A DNA stretch of 64,000 nt from Paracrocinitomix sp039939375 (GTDB taxonomy: Bacteria; Bacteroidota; Bacteroidia; Flavobacteriales_D; Crocinitomicaceae). The stretch spans positions 372,001-436,000 of the forward strand of contig JBDVJO010000002.1 of assembly GCA_039939375.1 (NCBI GenBank). The letters run 5' to 3'. Made by a program: the position numbers and the translations under genes. This document shows, one piece after another, positions 1-7,846 of this stretch; position 1 is the stretch's first letter; each line of letters opens with the position of its first letter. The notes under the pieces were generated by a model. It saw only the letters and a program-made list of their open reading frames with translations, was not told the DNA's origin and made no database searches.

Positions 1-1
1 G

Positions 2-394
2 ATTCCTAGAATTAATCTCAATACGATATCAAACGAACACATCACGATTGCGGGTTCAGAGATTATCCCTATTAATGTGATGCACTATAAATTACCTGTA
101 AAGGCGTTCAGAGTGGGAGGATTGACTTACATCACTGATGCCAATTATGTAGATGATAGCGAGAAGGAAAAAATTAAAGGGTCTGATATATTAATCATCA
201 ATGCATTGAGAAAAGAAAAACACATTTCTCACTTTACACTAGAAGAGGCCTTAGAATTCATCAAGGAGATCAATCCAAAACAGGCTTATTTAACCCATAT
301 CAGTCACTTATTAGGGTTGCATGAAGAAGTAAGTTTAGAATTGCCAGATAATGTCGCAATTGCCAATGATGGATTAAAAATTTCTTTTTCATGA
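2..394 (+). CDS. MBL-fold metallohydrolase, PhnP-like, C-terminal part (cut by window edge)
   Basis: The reading frame is open from base 2, so this is the last ~130 residues of a longer protein. The tail reads ITDANYVDD, then ILIINALRKEKHISHFT and YLTHISHLLGLHEEV. That order (Asp in a TDxxY-like strand, a helix with HxSH, and a late THxSH) is the C-terminal metal site of metallo-beta-lactamase-fold phosphodiesterases of the PhnP / lipoyl-octanoyl-associated group. Such enzymes are cytoplasmic hydrolases acting on cyclic phosphates or related esters; the true substrate cannot be told here. Its stop codon overlaps the next start (ATGA), so the lysozyme gene is translationally coupled to it. The internal ATG at 77 is not a believable start because conserved fold continues upstream. 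Confidence 0.8.
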   Translation: MPRINLNTISNEHITIAGSEIIPINVMHYKLPVKAFRVGGLTYITDANYVDDSEKEKIKGSDILIINALRKEKHISHFTLEEALEFIKEINPKQAYLTHISHLLGLHEEVSLELPDNVAIANDGLKISFS

Positions 395-1125
395 ATTTAA
401 GAGCGCGATTTGCTTTATTAATCAGCTTATTTTTAATCGCTTTTTTTGTTTACTATTTAACATCAAAACCACAGTTAAATGGTGAATACGCTAGTTTTGG
501 TGTGCCAATTCCGACATCTTATCCGCTTCTAGGAATAGATGTTTCCCATTATCAAGGAAATATAAACTGGCAGCAAGTCAAAAACACAAAACACAATCAA
601 GATTCAATTCAGTTCATATTTATTAAAGCAAGCGAAGGAGTCACGTTAAAAGACGATCAACTTGATAATAACACAGCAGGAGCAGAGCAAGTAGGTTTAG
701 ATTTTGGATGTTATCACTTTTTTATTCCCTCAGTTGGAGCAAAAGCACAAGCAGCATTCTTTTGTCAGAACATTCAAGAAAAAAAGTACAGTTTAAAACC
801 TGTACTTGATTTAGAGTTTGATGGGGATTTCACTAACGATAGGCTGCAAGACTCTATAATGGTGTTTTTGAACGAAGTTGAACTCAGAATAGGGGATAGA
901 CCCATCTTATACACTTATTCAAATTTTTATAAAACGCATGATTTAAAAGATCTCGCAAATGAATTGTTTTGGATTGCTCAGTACGGAGTGCATTGTGATT
1001 TAATGAAACAAGACAACGTTCAGGCCTGGCAGTTTTCAGAAAAAGGAACGGTAAGTGGAATTGAGGGTTATGTGGATTTGAACTTAGGGAAGAGCTCATT
1101 TTTCAACTTATTGAAAAAAAAATGA
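391..1125 (+). CDS. Glycoside hydrolase family 25 lysozyme, membrane-anchored
   Basis: A 244-residue muramidase-type enzyme. Residues ~6-24 form one hydrophobic segment followed by a soluble domain, so it is probably an inner-membrane-anchored periplasmic protein. GH25 motifs are plain: GIDVSHYQG at 48-56 (Asp50), FIFIKASEG near 76-83, GCYHFF near 106, and PVLDLE at 137-142, where Asp140 and Glu142 form the catalytic DxE pair. YLYTYSNF-like and WIAQY strands and a closing AWQF complete the barrel. It should cleave the N-acetylmuramic acid beta-1,4 bond of peptidoglycan. It overlaps the upstream hydrolase by 4 bases. No phage genes lie nearby, so it looks like a host cell-wall remodelling enzyme, not a prophage endolysin. 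Confidence 0.9.
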   Translation: MNLRARFALLISLFLIAFFVYYLTSKPQLNGEYASFGVPIPTSYPLLGIDVSHYQGNINWQQVKNTKHNQDSIQFIFIKASEGVTLKDDQLDNNTAGAEQVGLDFGCYHFFIPSVGAKAQAAFFCQNIQEKKYSLKPVLDLEFDGDFTNDRLQDSIMVFLNEVELRIGDRPILYTYSNFYKTHDLKDLANELFWIAQYGVHCDLMKQDNVQAWQFSEKGTVSGIEGYVDLNLGKSSFFNLLKKK

Positions 1126-1355
1126 GCGAGTGACAATGACGTGTAGAGCTTTTCATTTAACCCAAAACTTATGAAAAAGTAATACTTCTACTATCAACTG
1201 AACACCCGCTCAAAGCTTTTCATTCTTTGACGAATGAATAATGTTTTCATTACAAATATGATAATTATTCGCTTACAATACAATAACAATTCAATAATAA
1301 AATTGTTCAAAGTTTTTAACGGATAATAAAACTTGTAATCGGTAAATGTCAAATT
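1126..1355. other. Convergent intergenic gap with nothing firm
   Basis: This 230-base gap lies between the lysozyme gene and the converging redoxin gene. It is AT-rich. The string AGCTTTTCATT occurs twice (around 1147 and 1214), but no strong hairpin with a T tract, no ORF and no exact TAnnTTTG promoter box was seen. Confidence 0.5.
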
Positions 1356-2891
1356 TTAGTGATCATCCGGATCCGTTGCACCATTTTCTGGATCTTCTTT
1401 CGGATATAGTTTTACATCACCTTTATGTCCTGTAAGATTATCTAAAATCTCTTCTAACTGGCCAATAGACAATTGCTTAAATAATATCTTTTTGTCTTTA
1501 TCCAGAATGAAAATTCTCGGAGTAGAGTAGATATCGTAAGTATCTGTATAATTTAAACTTTCAATGGTTGTTTTCTGTAATAAAGGTCTTGGGTCTTCCA
1601 TTGCTTGATTGTAAACACTCTTAGTTAGCCCAACATTAATAAATGTCAATTCATTTTCACGAATGTATTTTTTCCATTTTTCAAAGTCTTCACCAGTTGC
1701 TTTTCCTACTGCATAAACTTCAATATTTCTTTCTTTAAATTTTTCATCATAAAGTCGTTGAAGTTTTGGTGTAGTTTTCTTGCAGTGTCCACAGTCTGGA
1801 TCCCAGAAATAAAGCACCGTAAATTCAGCAGGTAACTTATAGGAGTTAATCCAGTTCTTTTCAGTTGAATCTGGTAGAATTAACATTGGTGAAGGTTCAC
1901 CAATCATAGTGCGTCTCATTTTGTCTGCTCTTTCACAAAGTTTTTTTGAGTTTTCTTCACTCATCCACCAAGCGTGATTGTTTGCTCCGCAGTAATAGTT
2001 GTCAGCCATGTAAACAAACACTCTTCCCATCCCCATAATTTTTGAAGCTTCGTACTTCTGGGTAATATGGTGAACAGTATATTGAAATACCTGGTTGTTT
2101 TGATCACCATACTCCATTTGATCTAATATGATTTTGGCTTGTGCCGTAATTGAATCTGGAATTTGAATGATTCCTTGTTGTGAGAAGAACTTGTCTAATT
2201 TATTATGAAATACGGGTGTTCTTACAATGGCATCATCTTTAAAGTCAACACCATCCCAAAAATGTTTGATATAATGATTATAAACAAAATTTGAGTCAGT
2301 AATGTTTCCATCTTTATCTTTAGGCGGATCAACATATTCCGTCTCCATTGACATTAAAATCATAGTACCAATAAATCGATCTTGATTGGCTTTGTAGAAC
2401 TTTTTTTGACCTTCTAAAATTTCTTTTCCAATTGCTTTTAACTTGGCGGTCGCTTCTTCTTTGTCTTTTTTAGTGGCAGTCGAATCTTTAAATATAGGGT
2501 TAAATTGGGCGCTCTTCTTTTTCTTTTCGGTCATGAATAAGATGTACTCATAAAATACCTTGTTATTGGTTGATTTGGCTACTTTCATAGAGCCAATCAT
2601 GTCTTGCATGTTTCCTATGGACATTTCAACCTCTTCATTGTCATGTATAAATTCAAAGTATTGTACGCCTGGAATCACAACAGCGTATAATCCTCTTGGA
2701 TGTTTTTTACCATCAAAAGTTAAACTTCCATTTTTTGCTTGAGTCGTATCTGCATAGAACAATTGTTTACCTAGATACTTTGCTAAATAAACAGTTGTGT
2801 CATTTAATCCATTTACATTAAACGTTAAGTTTTGAGCGTTAGATTTGAGTCCCGCTCCTAAAATGATTAATAATACAAGTAACTTTTTCAT
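1356..2891 (-). CDS. TlpA-like thioredoxin-domain protein with DUF5106-like N-terminus
   Basis: A 511-residue exported redoxin. It begins with a signal peptide (residues 1-20, cleaving after SNAQ). Residues ~20-340 resemble the DUF4369/DUF5106 region found before TlpA domains in Bacteroidota: a beta-rich start (KYLGKQLFYADTTQ, GLYAVVIPG) followed by a long helical part. The C-terminal thioredoxin fold holds the active-site pair Cys367-Gly-His-Cys370 in FWDPDCGHCKK and a cis-Pro strand (STPRIFILDKD). It likely reduces or exchanges disulfides in the periplasm. The substrate is unknown. Gene stands alone between two gaps. Confidence 0.85.
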   Translation of the reverse strand: MKKLLVLLIILGAGLKSNAQNLTFNVNGLNDTTVYLAKYLGKQLFYADTTQAKNGSLTFDGKKHPRGLYAVVIPGVQYFEFIHDNEEVEMSIGNMQDMIGSMKVAKSTNNKVFYEYILFMTEKKKKSAQFNPIFKDSTATKKDKEEATAKLKAIGKEILEGQKKFYKANQDRFIGTMILMSMETEYVDPPKDKDGNITDSNFVYNHYIKHFWDGVDFKDDAIVRTPVFHNKLDKFFSQQGIIQIPDSITAQAKIILDQMEYGDQNNQVFQYTVHHITQKYEASKIMGMGRVFVYMADNYYCGANNHAWWMSEENSKKLCERADKMRRTMIGEPSPMLILPDSTEKNWINSYKLPAEFTVLYFWDPDCGHCKKTTPKLQRLYDEKFKERNIEVYAVGKATGEDFEKWKKYIRENELTFINVGLTKSVYNQAMEDPRPLLQKTTIESLNYTDTYDIYSTPRIFILDKDKKILFKQLSIGQLEEILDNLTGHKGDVKLYPKEDPENGATDPDDH

Positions 2892-2994
2892 ATTGACTTT
2901 TAATAATTTGAATTCAAATTTTGATTGTGGTTTAATGTGTAGACGAAGATAAAACTTCTAAGGTCATCACTTTAACAATTTATTAACGAATTAC

Positions 2995-4182
2995 TTATTT
3001 GCCTAGGTTTCTTACGCTTTTTCTTACGTTCATAAAATTAGCAAAAACGAACAAAACTAAACATCCTATAGCTAAAAATATTGTAGGTAAAATACTTGAT
3101 TCCTCTAGGTGTATTCCGTTGTTTTCTAGCCAAATATCAACGAAAAATAATTTTACAGTTAACATAACAGAAATCGCGGATGAAGTAATTATCCCAAAAG
3201 TTATCGCCATTTGCCGTATAAAAGTAATGATAATGTCTTTGGTGCCATATCCAAGCCTAAGCAATGTCGTTATTTCATAAGACGCTTTGCTTAAAACAAG
3301 TTGTGAGTATTGAATAAATCCTAAGAGCGATAACAACATGATTAAAATAGCTGCAATTCCGAAAATTCCAATTACCACAGAAATTATCGTCTTTATCTTA
3401 GCTACGTCAATAGCTGATTTTGCAATGTCTAAATTCATTTCTTCCATTAAGTCTTCCAGTTCCCCATAAGAATCATCCACTGTTGTGATAAAAATTCTGT
3501 TGGGCTGAATATGGTTTCCGCTTCCAAATTCGGCATTTGAGTAATCTAAAAATGACTTAGGCACTAGAATCGAACTGATTTTCTGAGAAAATCCAACCAC
3601 TCTTCCTATTTTCTGCGCGTTTTTAGTTTCACCTTTTAAATGAATAGTCAATCTGGCCGCTAGCATAAGTTCTTCTGAGATTTGATTAAATCCCTGGCTT
3701 TGCGCAATACCATAGTTAATGATCATTAAGAAATCACGGGGTAAAACAATCGGAACAAATTCACTTTCCTCATTCCAGTCCCATTCTACATCTATATCCA
3801 TAAAACGATCCGGAATCGATTGAAAGAACATATCGGCATAAAACGGTGGTAACCCGTCTCCCTTTACTTCGGAAATCGCAACTCTAAAATCAGCAGATTC
3901 AAAAGGCGCAACATCTGTAATAAATGGTTTGTTTTCTAGTTCTATAATCTCCTCATCAGTAAAATCAGTGTTGTTCATGCCTAATGAACTGAGTTTGGTC
4001 ACTTTCTTTTGTATGACTACAGAATTAGGGCCAAATAAATCTTCTTCGCCACTGTGAAATGATTGAACATCTAAGGTTAACTGAAAACTTAAGCACAATG
4101 CAGTAAGTCCTATAAAGGCCCCAGCAGTTGCAAAAATGAACTGTAAGTTGGTTCTATTTTTAAAAAGAATTTTCTTCAACAT
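2995..4182 (-). CDS. ABC transporter permease, FtsX family
   Basis: A 395-residue membrane protein with the FtsX/MacB layout: one N-terminal membrane segment (about 13-35), a large periplasmic domain (~40-270), then three C-terminal membrane segments (~275-300, ~322-345, ~362-385). The conserved turn LRLGYGTKDI, typical of the first cytoplasmic loop of FtsX permeases, is present. It starts 3 bases after the ATPase gene, so the two form one operon and one complex. FtsX-type systems transmit ATPase movement to periplasmic partners (lipoprotein release, cell-wall hydrolase control or efflux). No membrane-fusion protein is encoded here, so I cannot choose between these. Confidence 0.85.
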   Translation of the reverse strand: MLKKILFKNRTNLQFIFATAGAFIGLTALCLSFQLTLDVQSFHSGEEDLFGPNSVVIQKKVTKLSSLGMNNTDFTDEEIIELENKPFITDVAPFESADFRVAISEVKGDGLPPFYADMFFQSIPDRFMDIDVEWDWNEESEFVPIVLPRDFLMIINYGIAQSQGFNQISEELMLAARLTIHLKGETKNAQKIGRVVGFSQKISSILVPKSFLDYSNAEFGSGNHIQPNRIFITTVDDSYGELEDLMEEMNLDIAKSAIDVAKIKTIISVVIGIFGIAAILIMLLSLLGFIQYSQLVLSKASYEITTLLRLGYGTKDIIITFIRQMAITFGIITSSAISVMLTVKLFFVDIWLENNGIHLEESSILPTIFLAIGCLVLFVFANFMNVRKSVRNLGK

Positions 4183-4185
4183 AGC

Positions 4186-4827
4186 TTATAGATTTAATTC
4201 TTGTTCGTAACTAAATCCATGATAACTGCCTAATGTGGTTAAGATAAATCCACCTTTATTATGGTCGGTTTCTTTGTCTATTAACTCTAGAGCTATTCTG
4301 GTATTTTCCTCATCCAAATGGCTAAAAGGCTCATCCATCAGTAATAATTCAAAAGGTTGAAGTAACGATCTGATTATGGCAACTCTTTGCTGCTGACCTA
4401 AAGATAAATTCTTGCAAACCTGCTCTTTCTTTTCAGCGATTCCTAAAAGAGAAAGCATTTCTTCAATTTCAGAATCACTTTTATGTTGTGTTAAATCATT
4501 TTTCAAACTTAGGTTTTCCCAAACCGTGAGGTCGGGAAAAAGTTGTAGATCTTGAAAAACAACTGATAATTTATCTTTTCTGAGCGTTACCCATTCATCT
4601 AAAGTGAATTTTGAAATTTGCTGATCATCAATGCTAACTTGCCCCTCATAATCAGACCTGATTCCGTATAGTGTATTAATAAAGGTTGACTTTCCTTTTC
4701 CACTGCTCGCATTCAGTACAACTTTTTTTGGAAATTGAACCGAAAAACGATTGTTCCAAACACTGTTTTCTCCATGCGGATATTCAGCTAAAGGAAAAGG
4801 AAGTACATTATTAAATTCAATTTTCAT
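4186..4827 (-). CDS. ABC transporter ATP-binding protein with unusual Walker A and H-switch
   Basis: A 213-residue nucleotide-binding domain of the LolD/MacB/FtsE size. The Q-loop (VVFQD, Gln92), signature LSLGQ (141-145), Walker B LLLMDE (161-166) and D-loop SHLDE are all standard. Two points are off. The Walker A reads ASSGKGKST (40-48), with Ala where the first Gly is expected. The H-switch region reads ILTTLGSYHGF (~195-205), with no His after the beta strand where ATPases carry TH or VTH. It is read just before its FtsX permease. The ATPase may be slow, or rely on the partner; this is inference. Confidence 0.85.
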   Translation of the reverse strand: MKIEFNNVLPFPLAEYPHGENSVWNNRFSVQFPKKVVLNASSGKGKSTFINTLYGIRSDYEGQVSIDDQQISKFTLDEWVTLRKDKLSVVFQDLQLFPDLTVWENLSLKNDLTQHKSDSEIEEMLSLLGIAEKKEQVCKNLSLGQQQRVAIIRSLLQPFELLLMDEPFSHLDEENTRIALELIDKETDHNKGGFILTTLGSYHGFSYEQELNL

Positions 4828-4885
4828 ATTGCTTTTTAGGTGAAATAAAACAAAATCTTTGCCATACTTCTAAAACGTTGATATT

Positions 4886-5341
4886 CTATTGTTTGATTGA
4901 ATCATATAACATTTCAGTATGCGGAATACCATCTTCTAAGTATTCTTTACCGGTAGATTTAAATGCATAGTTTTCATAAAAACTGGTAAGATGAGTTTGG
5001 GCGCCTAGTCTAATATTTTGTTGACCAAAAGTTGACTCTACAAATTTCATTGATTCTGACATGATGAGATGGCCAAGTTTTTTATCTCTGTGTTTAGGAG
5101 AACTGACAACTCTACCAATAGCAATTTCAGGATAAGCAACACCGGCTTTTAATATTCTACTCGTGGCAATAATCTCTGAATTTTCCTCAATGATAAGATG
5201 GTATGCGTCTTTATCTAATCCATCCAGGTCTTGATAAGGACAATCCTGTTCTACTACGAAAACTTCCATTCGCAACGCGATAAGGTCATGGAATTCATTT
5301 AATGAAAGTTGATTGTAATGTTTTACGGAGATTTTCATCAA
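4886..5341 (-). CDS. elaA: GNAT family N-acetyltransferase, ElaA type
   Basis: A 151-residue acetyltransferase. Family marks of ElaA are seen: LIALRMEVFVVEQDCPYQDLDGLD near the start, the acetyl-CoA loop in IGRVVSSPKHRDKKLGHLI (R/Q-x-x-G/A-x-G region), and the late YENYAFKSTGKEYLEDGIPH strand. It should transfer acetyl from acetyl-CoA to an amine whose identity is unknown for the family. It is preceded by a TATATTTG box at 5356-5363 and looks like a single-gene unit. Confidence 0.88.
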   Translation of the reverse strand: MMKISVKHYNQLSLNEFHDLIALRMEVFVVEQDCPYQDLDGLDKDAYHLIIEENSEIIATSRILKAGVAYPEIAIGRVVSSPKHRDKKLGHLIMSESMKFVESTFGQQNIRLGAQTHLTSFYENYAFKSTGKEYLEDGIPHTEMLYDSIKQ

Positions 5342-5355
5342 GTTTATTTTGTAAA

Positions 5356-5363
5356 CAAATATA
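5356..5363 (-). promoter_or_regulatory. Bacteroidota -7 box for elaA
   Basis: Exact TATATTTG read on the minus strand, 14 bases before the ElaA start codon. No clear TTG element 19-21 bases upstream. Confidence 0.5.
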
Positions 5364-5468
5364 ATGGATTCATCTAGGCTGCAGATTCTTCGGCAAAATT
5401 AATAAAGCATTGTTAACAAATCCTTTGACAAATCGACAGAACTACTAGATTAATAATTGAAAAATCCC

Positions 5469-5476
5469 TATATTTG
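5469..5476 (+). promoter_or_regulatory. Bacteroidota -7 box for T9SS cargo gene
   Basis: Exact TATATTTG 24 bases before the ATG at 5501. It overlaps the TTG at 5474 that would be a longer alternative start, which argues against that start. The -33 element is weak. Confidence 0.6.
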
Positions 5477-5500
5477 CGTGAAACATATAAAAAAACAATT

Positions 5501-6415
5501 ATGAAAAAAATTTACATTTTAGCACTTACTTTATTAACTGCTTCTTTGTCTTTTGGACAAAAACAAGCAGGAGACGCTGTTCAAACTTGGGACAGATTAC
5601 CTGATTTCGGTGAAAGATCTGAAGATACTTTAAATCCAGCTTCATTTTCAGATGCTTGTATCACTGGTGGTTTAGCATTATATTCTGTAACTGCAGGTGG
5701 TTATGTTGGTGGTATGAACGCATACGGAGATAAAGCTAAAGGTCAATTATTTACTTTAGATGGTCAAGCTACTGTAGTTGGAGCACAAGTTCTTTATGGA
5801 GCTATCGAAGTAAACGGTGGAGCTACTTTAGTAACTGCTGGTCTTTATGACAATAACCAAGCTTTATTGACTGCTGCAACTCCTCACGGTGTTGGTGATA
5901 TTGATACTACTTCTGGTGGAGCTGCTGGATTATACAGCTATACTTTTGCTGGAACAGCTGTTACTGATGATTTCTATATCATGGTAGGATGGGCTTTAGG
6001 AGATGATACTTTAGGTATTACTTCAACTGTAGACCCTTGTGGAAATGATTCTTATGAAATCTGGTCTGATGATTCTTGGAATGATGTTGAAACTGCTTGG
6101 AGTGGTTTAATGATTGATTTCGTTATCACTGCTTTAGTTGACGATTTAGAGTACACTGGTATTTTTGACGTTACTGCTCCTGAATTTGGAATTTACCAAG
6201 CAGATAACAACTTAATCTTAAATAGCATTTCTGAAGACGTAATGATGAAATCAGTATCTATTTATGATATGCAAGGAAGAATGGTTAAAACATTCCCAAT
6301 TGCTAATCAATATTCAAACTTCACTTTTGATATCTCTGATATCAACGCAGGAAACTATATTGTGACTATCGATTCTAATAACGGACCTTTATCACAAAAA
6401 ATGAACTTGAAATAA
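5501..6415 (+). CDS. Secreted protein with T9SS type A sorting domain
   Basis: A 304-residue protein starting MKKIYILALTLLTASLSFGQ, a standard signal peptide. The middle (about 20-225) is rich in Gly, Ala, Thr and Asp, with strands such as GGALYSVTAGGYVGGMN, and matches no family I know. The last ~75 residues (VSIYDMQGRMVKTF ... FDISDINAGNYIVTI ... KMNLK) form a T9SS C-terminal sorting domain, so the protein should cross the outer membrane and be released or attached at the surface. Codon use is strongly biased (GCT, GGT, ACT, GTT, TTA), unlike most neighbours, which suggests high expression. The ATG at 5501 is preferred over TTG 5474 because the latter lies in the promoter. Confidence 0.85.
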   Translation: MKKIYILALTLLTASLSFGQKQAGDAVQTWDRLPDFGERSEDTLNPASFSDACITGGLALYSVTAGGYVGGMNAYGDKAKGQLFTLDGQATVVGAQVLYGAIEVNGGATLVTAGLYDNNQALLTAATPHGVGDIDTTSGGAAGLYSYTFAGTAVTDDFYIMVGWALGDDTLGITSTVDPCGNDSYEIWSDDSWNDVETAWSGLMIDFVITALVDDLEYTGIFDVTAPEFGIYQADNNLILNSISEDVMMKSVSIYDMQGRMVKTFPIANQYSNFTFDISDINAGNYIVTIDSNNGPLSQKMNLK

Positions 6416-6436
6416 GAGAGTTAAATCTTATATTTG
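6407..6436 (+). promoter_or_regulatory. Promoter for the HD hydrolase gene, nested before a terminator
   Basis: TTG at 6407-6409 (the penultimate Leu codon of the T9SS cargo gene), exactly 19 bases, then TATATTTG at 6429-6436: a perfect match to the Bacteroidota sigma-A pattern. The expected transcript start near 6442 falls inside the following terminator hairpin. Confidence 0.75.
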
Positions 6437-6437
6437 A

Positions 6438-6469
6438 CCCGTCTTGGCTTAGCCGAGACGGGTTTTTTT
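6438..6469 (+). terminator. Intrinsic terminator of the T9SS cargo gene
   Basis: A 25-base hairpin (12-bp stem, one U-G wobble, one-base formal loop) from 6438 to 6462 followed by seven T. The core GTCTTGGCTTAGCCGAGAC is identical to the core of the HU terminator at 24.8 kb. The T tract ends directly at the next ATG. Confidence 0.92.
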
Positions 6470-7123
6470 ATGGTGAAAAATGAAATAATACAAAAAGTAA
6501 TTGAGCACATGGAGGCTCAGTTTTCAGGTGAATCTACTGGGCATGATTGGTTTCACATAGAACGCGTTTGGAAAAATGCTAAATTGATTGCGGCCAATGA
6601 AAAATGCGACCTGTTTATCGTTGAGTTGGGTGCTTTATTCCACGACATAGCTGATCATAAATTTGTAGATAAATTTGAATTTGAGGCGGAGAAAAGAACA
6701 AGGGCAATATTAAGTGATACAGGGGTTTCAGAAGAAGTGATCCAACAGGTCTTGCACATCATTCATAATTGTTCATTTAAAGGTGGAATAGGGGAGAATA
6801 AAATGAAGACAATTGAAGGTTTAATAGTTCAAGATGCGGACAGATTAGACGCAATTGGCGCAATTGGTGTTGCCAGGACATTTGCTTTTGGAGGAAAATT
6901 TGGGAATGAACTCTATAATCCTGACGTGCCTCCAGCGGATTTTAAATGTGCAGATGAATATCGAAAAAATAGAACACATACCATTAACCACTTTTACGAG
7001 AAATTACTTAAATTAAAAGATGGAATGAATACCGAGTCAGCAAAGAGAATTGCAGAACAACGACACAGCTTTATGCAGCTTTTTTTAGAGCAATTTTATG
7101 CTGAATGGAACGGAGAAAAGTAA
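6470..7123 (+). CDS. HD-domain phosphohydrolase, YedJ-like
   Basis: A 217-residue cytoplasmic HD-superfamily protein. Metal-binding residues are seen in DWFHIERVW (first His), ALFHDIADHKF (the HD pair, ~60) and VQDADRLDAIGAIGVAR (late Asp), in the spacing of E. coli YedJ. Members hydrolyse phosphate esters or nucleotides; the substrate here is not known. The ATG at 6470 follows immediately after the T tract of the upstream terminator; starting at TTG 6434 would put the hairpin inside the coding region and add residues unlike the family. ATG 6509 is a later alternative. The barrel gene follows after 5 bases. Confidence 0.85.
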   Translation: MVKNEIIQKVIEHMEAQFSGESTGHDWFHIERVWKNAKLIAANEKCDLFIVELGALFHDIADHKFVDKFEFEAEKRTRAILSDTGVSEEVIQQVLHIIHNCSFKGGIGENKMKTIEGLIVQDADRLDAIGAIGVARTFAFGGKFGNELYNPDVPPADFKCADEYRKNRTHTINHFYEKLLKLKDGMNTESAKRIAEQRHSFMQLFLEQFYAEWNGEK

Positions 7124-7128
7124 CACCA

Positions 7129-7746
7129 ATGAGAAAGACGATATTAGCAGTATTATTAACAGTTTTCCTTTCTGAATTAAGTTTTGCGCAGGAAGGGCTG
7201 AGGCTAGGAGTAGAAGTTTCACCAGCTTGGGTGTTAAATATGCACCGTAATAAAACAACCACCATCAGAACTTATGAGTCAGGTTATGGATTTAATTTGG
7301 GTGTTCCATTAAAATACCATTTCGGCGAATATTCAGGAGTTGAAACCGGATTAACCTTTGAATATTTTGCATTTGATAATCGAGCAAACAACATGTTAAT
7401 ATCCAGCAATAGATTTGCTACATTGAATTTGCCTTTGACTTATTTATATCAGATAACGGGCGATTGGTATGCGCATTTTGGAGGCGGAGTCAAGTATCAA
7501 ATTATGAATAGAGCTTGGAGCGGTTGGAGTGTAGATATTTCTCCTTCTGTTAATAGAGTGCAGCCCTATGCAGCACTGGGAGCTAGTACTTTTTTAGAAA
7601 GAGATAATGGTATGTTTGAATTAGGTGTGATGGCAAGGTATCATTTCATCAATTTGTGGAAAGAAAATTCAGTGCAAGCTTCAGGTAGTACAAGTAAAAT
7701 TGTGAGTTTTGATATGCAACTAAGATTTTACTTTATAAATCCCTAA
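7129..7746 (+). CDS. Small outer-membrane beta-barrel protein
   Basis: A 205-residue protein with a clear signal peptide (MRKTILAVLLTVFLSELSFAQ). The rest alternates polar and hydrophobic residues with aromatic girdles: LRLGVEVSPAWVLN, YGFNLGVPLKYHF, YSGVETGLTFEYFAF, FAHFGGGVKYQI-like strands, and a final strand ending FDMQLRFYFINP, whose aromatic end is typical for barrels. This suits an eight-stranded OMP_b-brl (PorT/OmpW-like) protein. It is 5 bases after the HD gene, so co-transcribed. The extension to 7105 lacks a signal peptide at its start and is rejected. Confidence 0.8.
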   Translation: MRKTILAVLLTVFLSELSFAQEGLRLGVEVSPAWVLNMHRNKTTTIRTYESGYGFNLGVPLKYHFGEYSGVETGLTFEYFAFDNRANNMLISSNRFATLNLPLTYLYQITGDWYAHFGGGVKYQIMNRAWSGWSVDISPSVNRVQPYAALGASTFLERDNGMFELGVMARYHFINLWKENSVQASGSTSKIVSFDMQLRFYFINP

Positions 7747-7846
7747 TAAAAGTGTAACCAAATCAATGAATTTGAGTAATGTACTTTAGGAATAGTTTTT
7801 GTAATTCAACAACACAGAAACTATTTGACAACAACAAACCAACCGT

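Noticed and set aside
391..1125. GH25 lysozyme as a sign of prophage
   Set aside because: No holin, tail, capsid or integrase genes nearby; it is coupled to a housekeeping hydrolase and carries a membrane anchor.
5474..5500. TTG-started extension of the T9SS cargo gene
   Set aside because: The TTG lies in the -7 box TATATTTG, and the signal peptide begins at ATG 5501.
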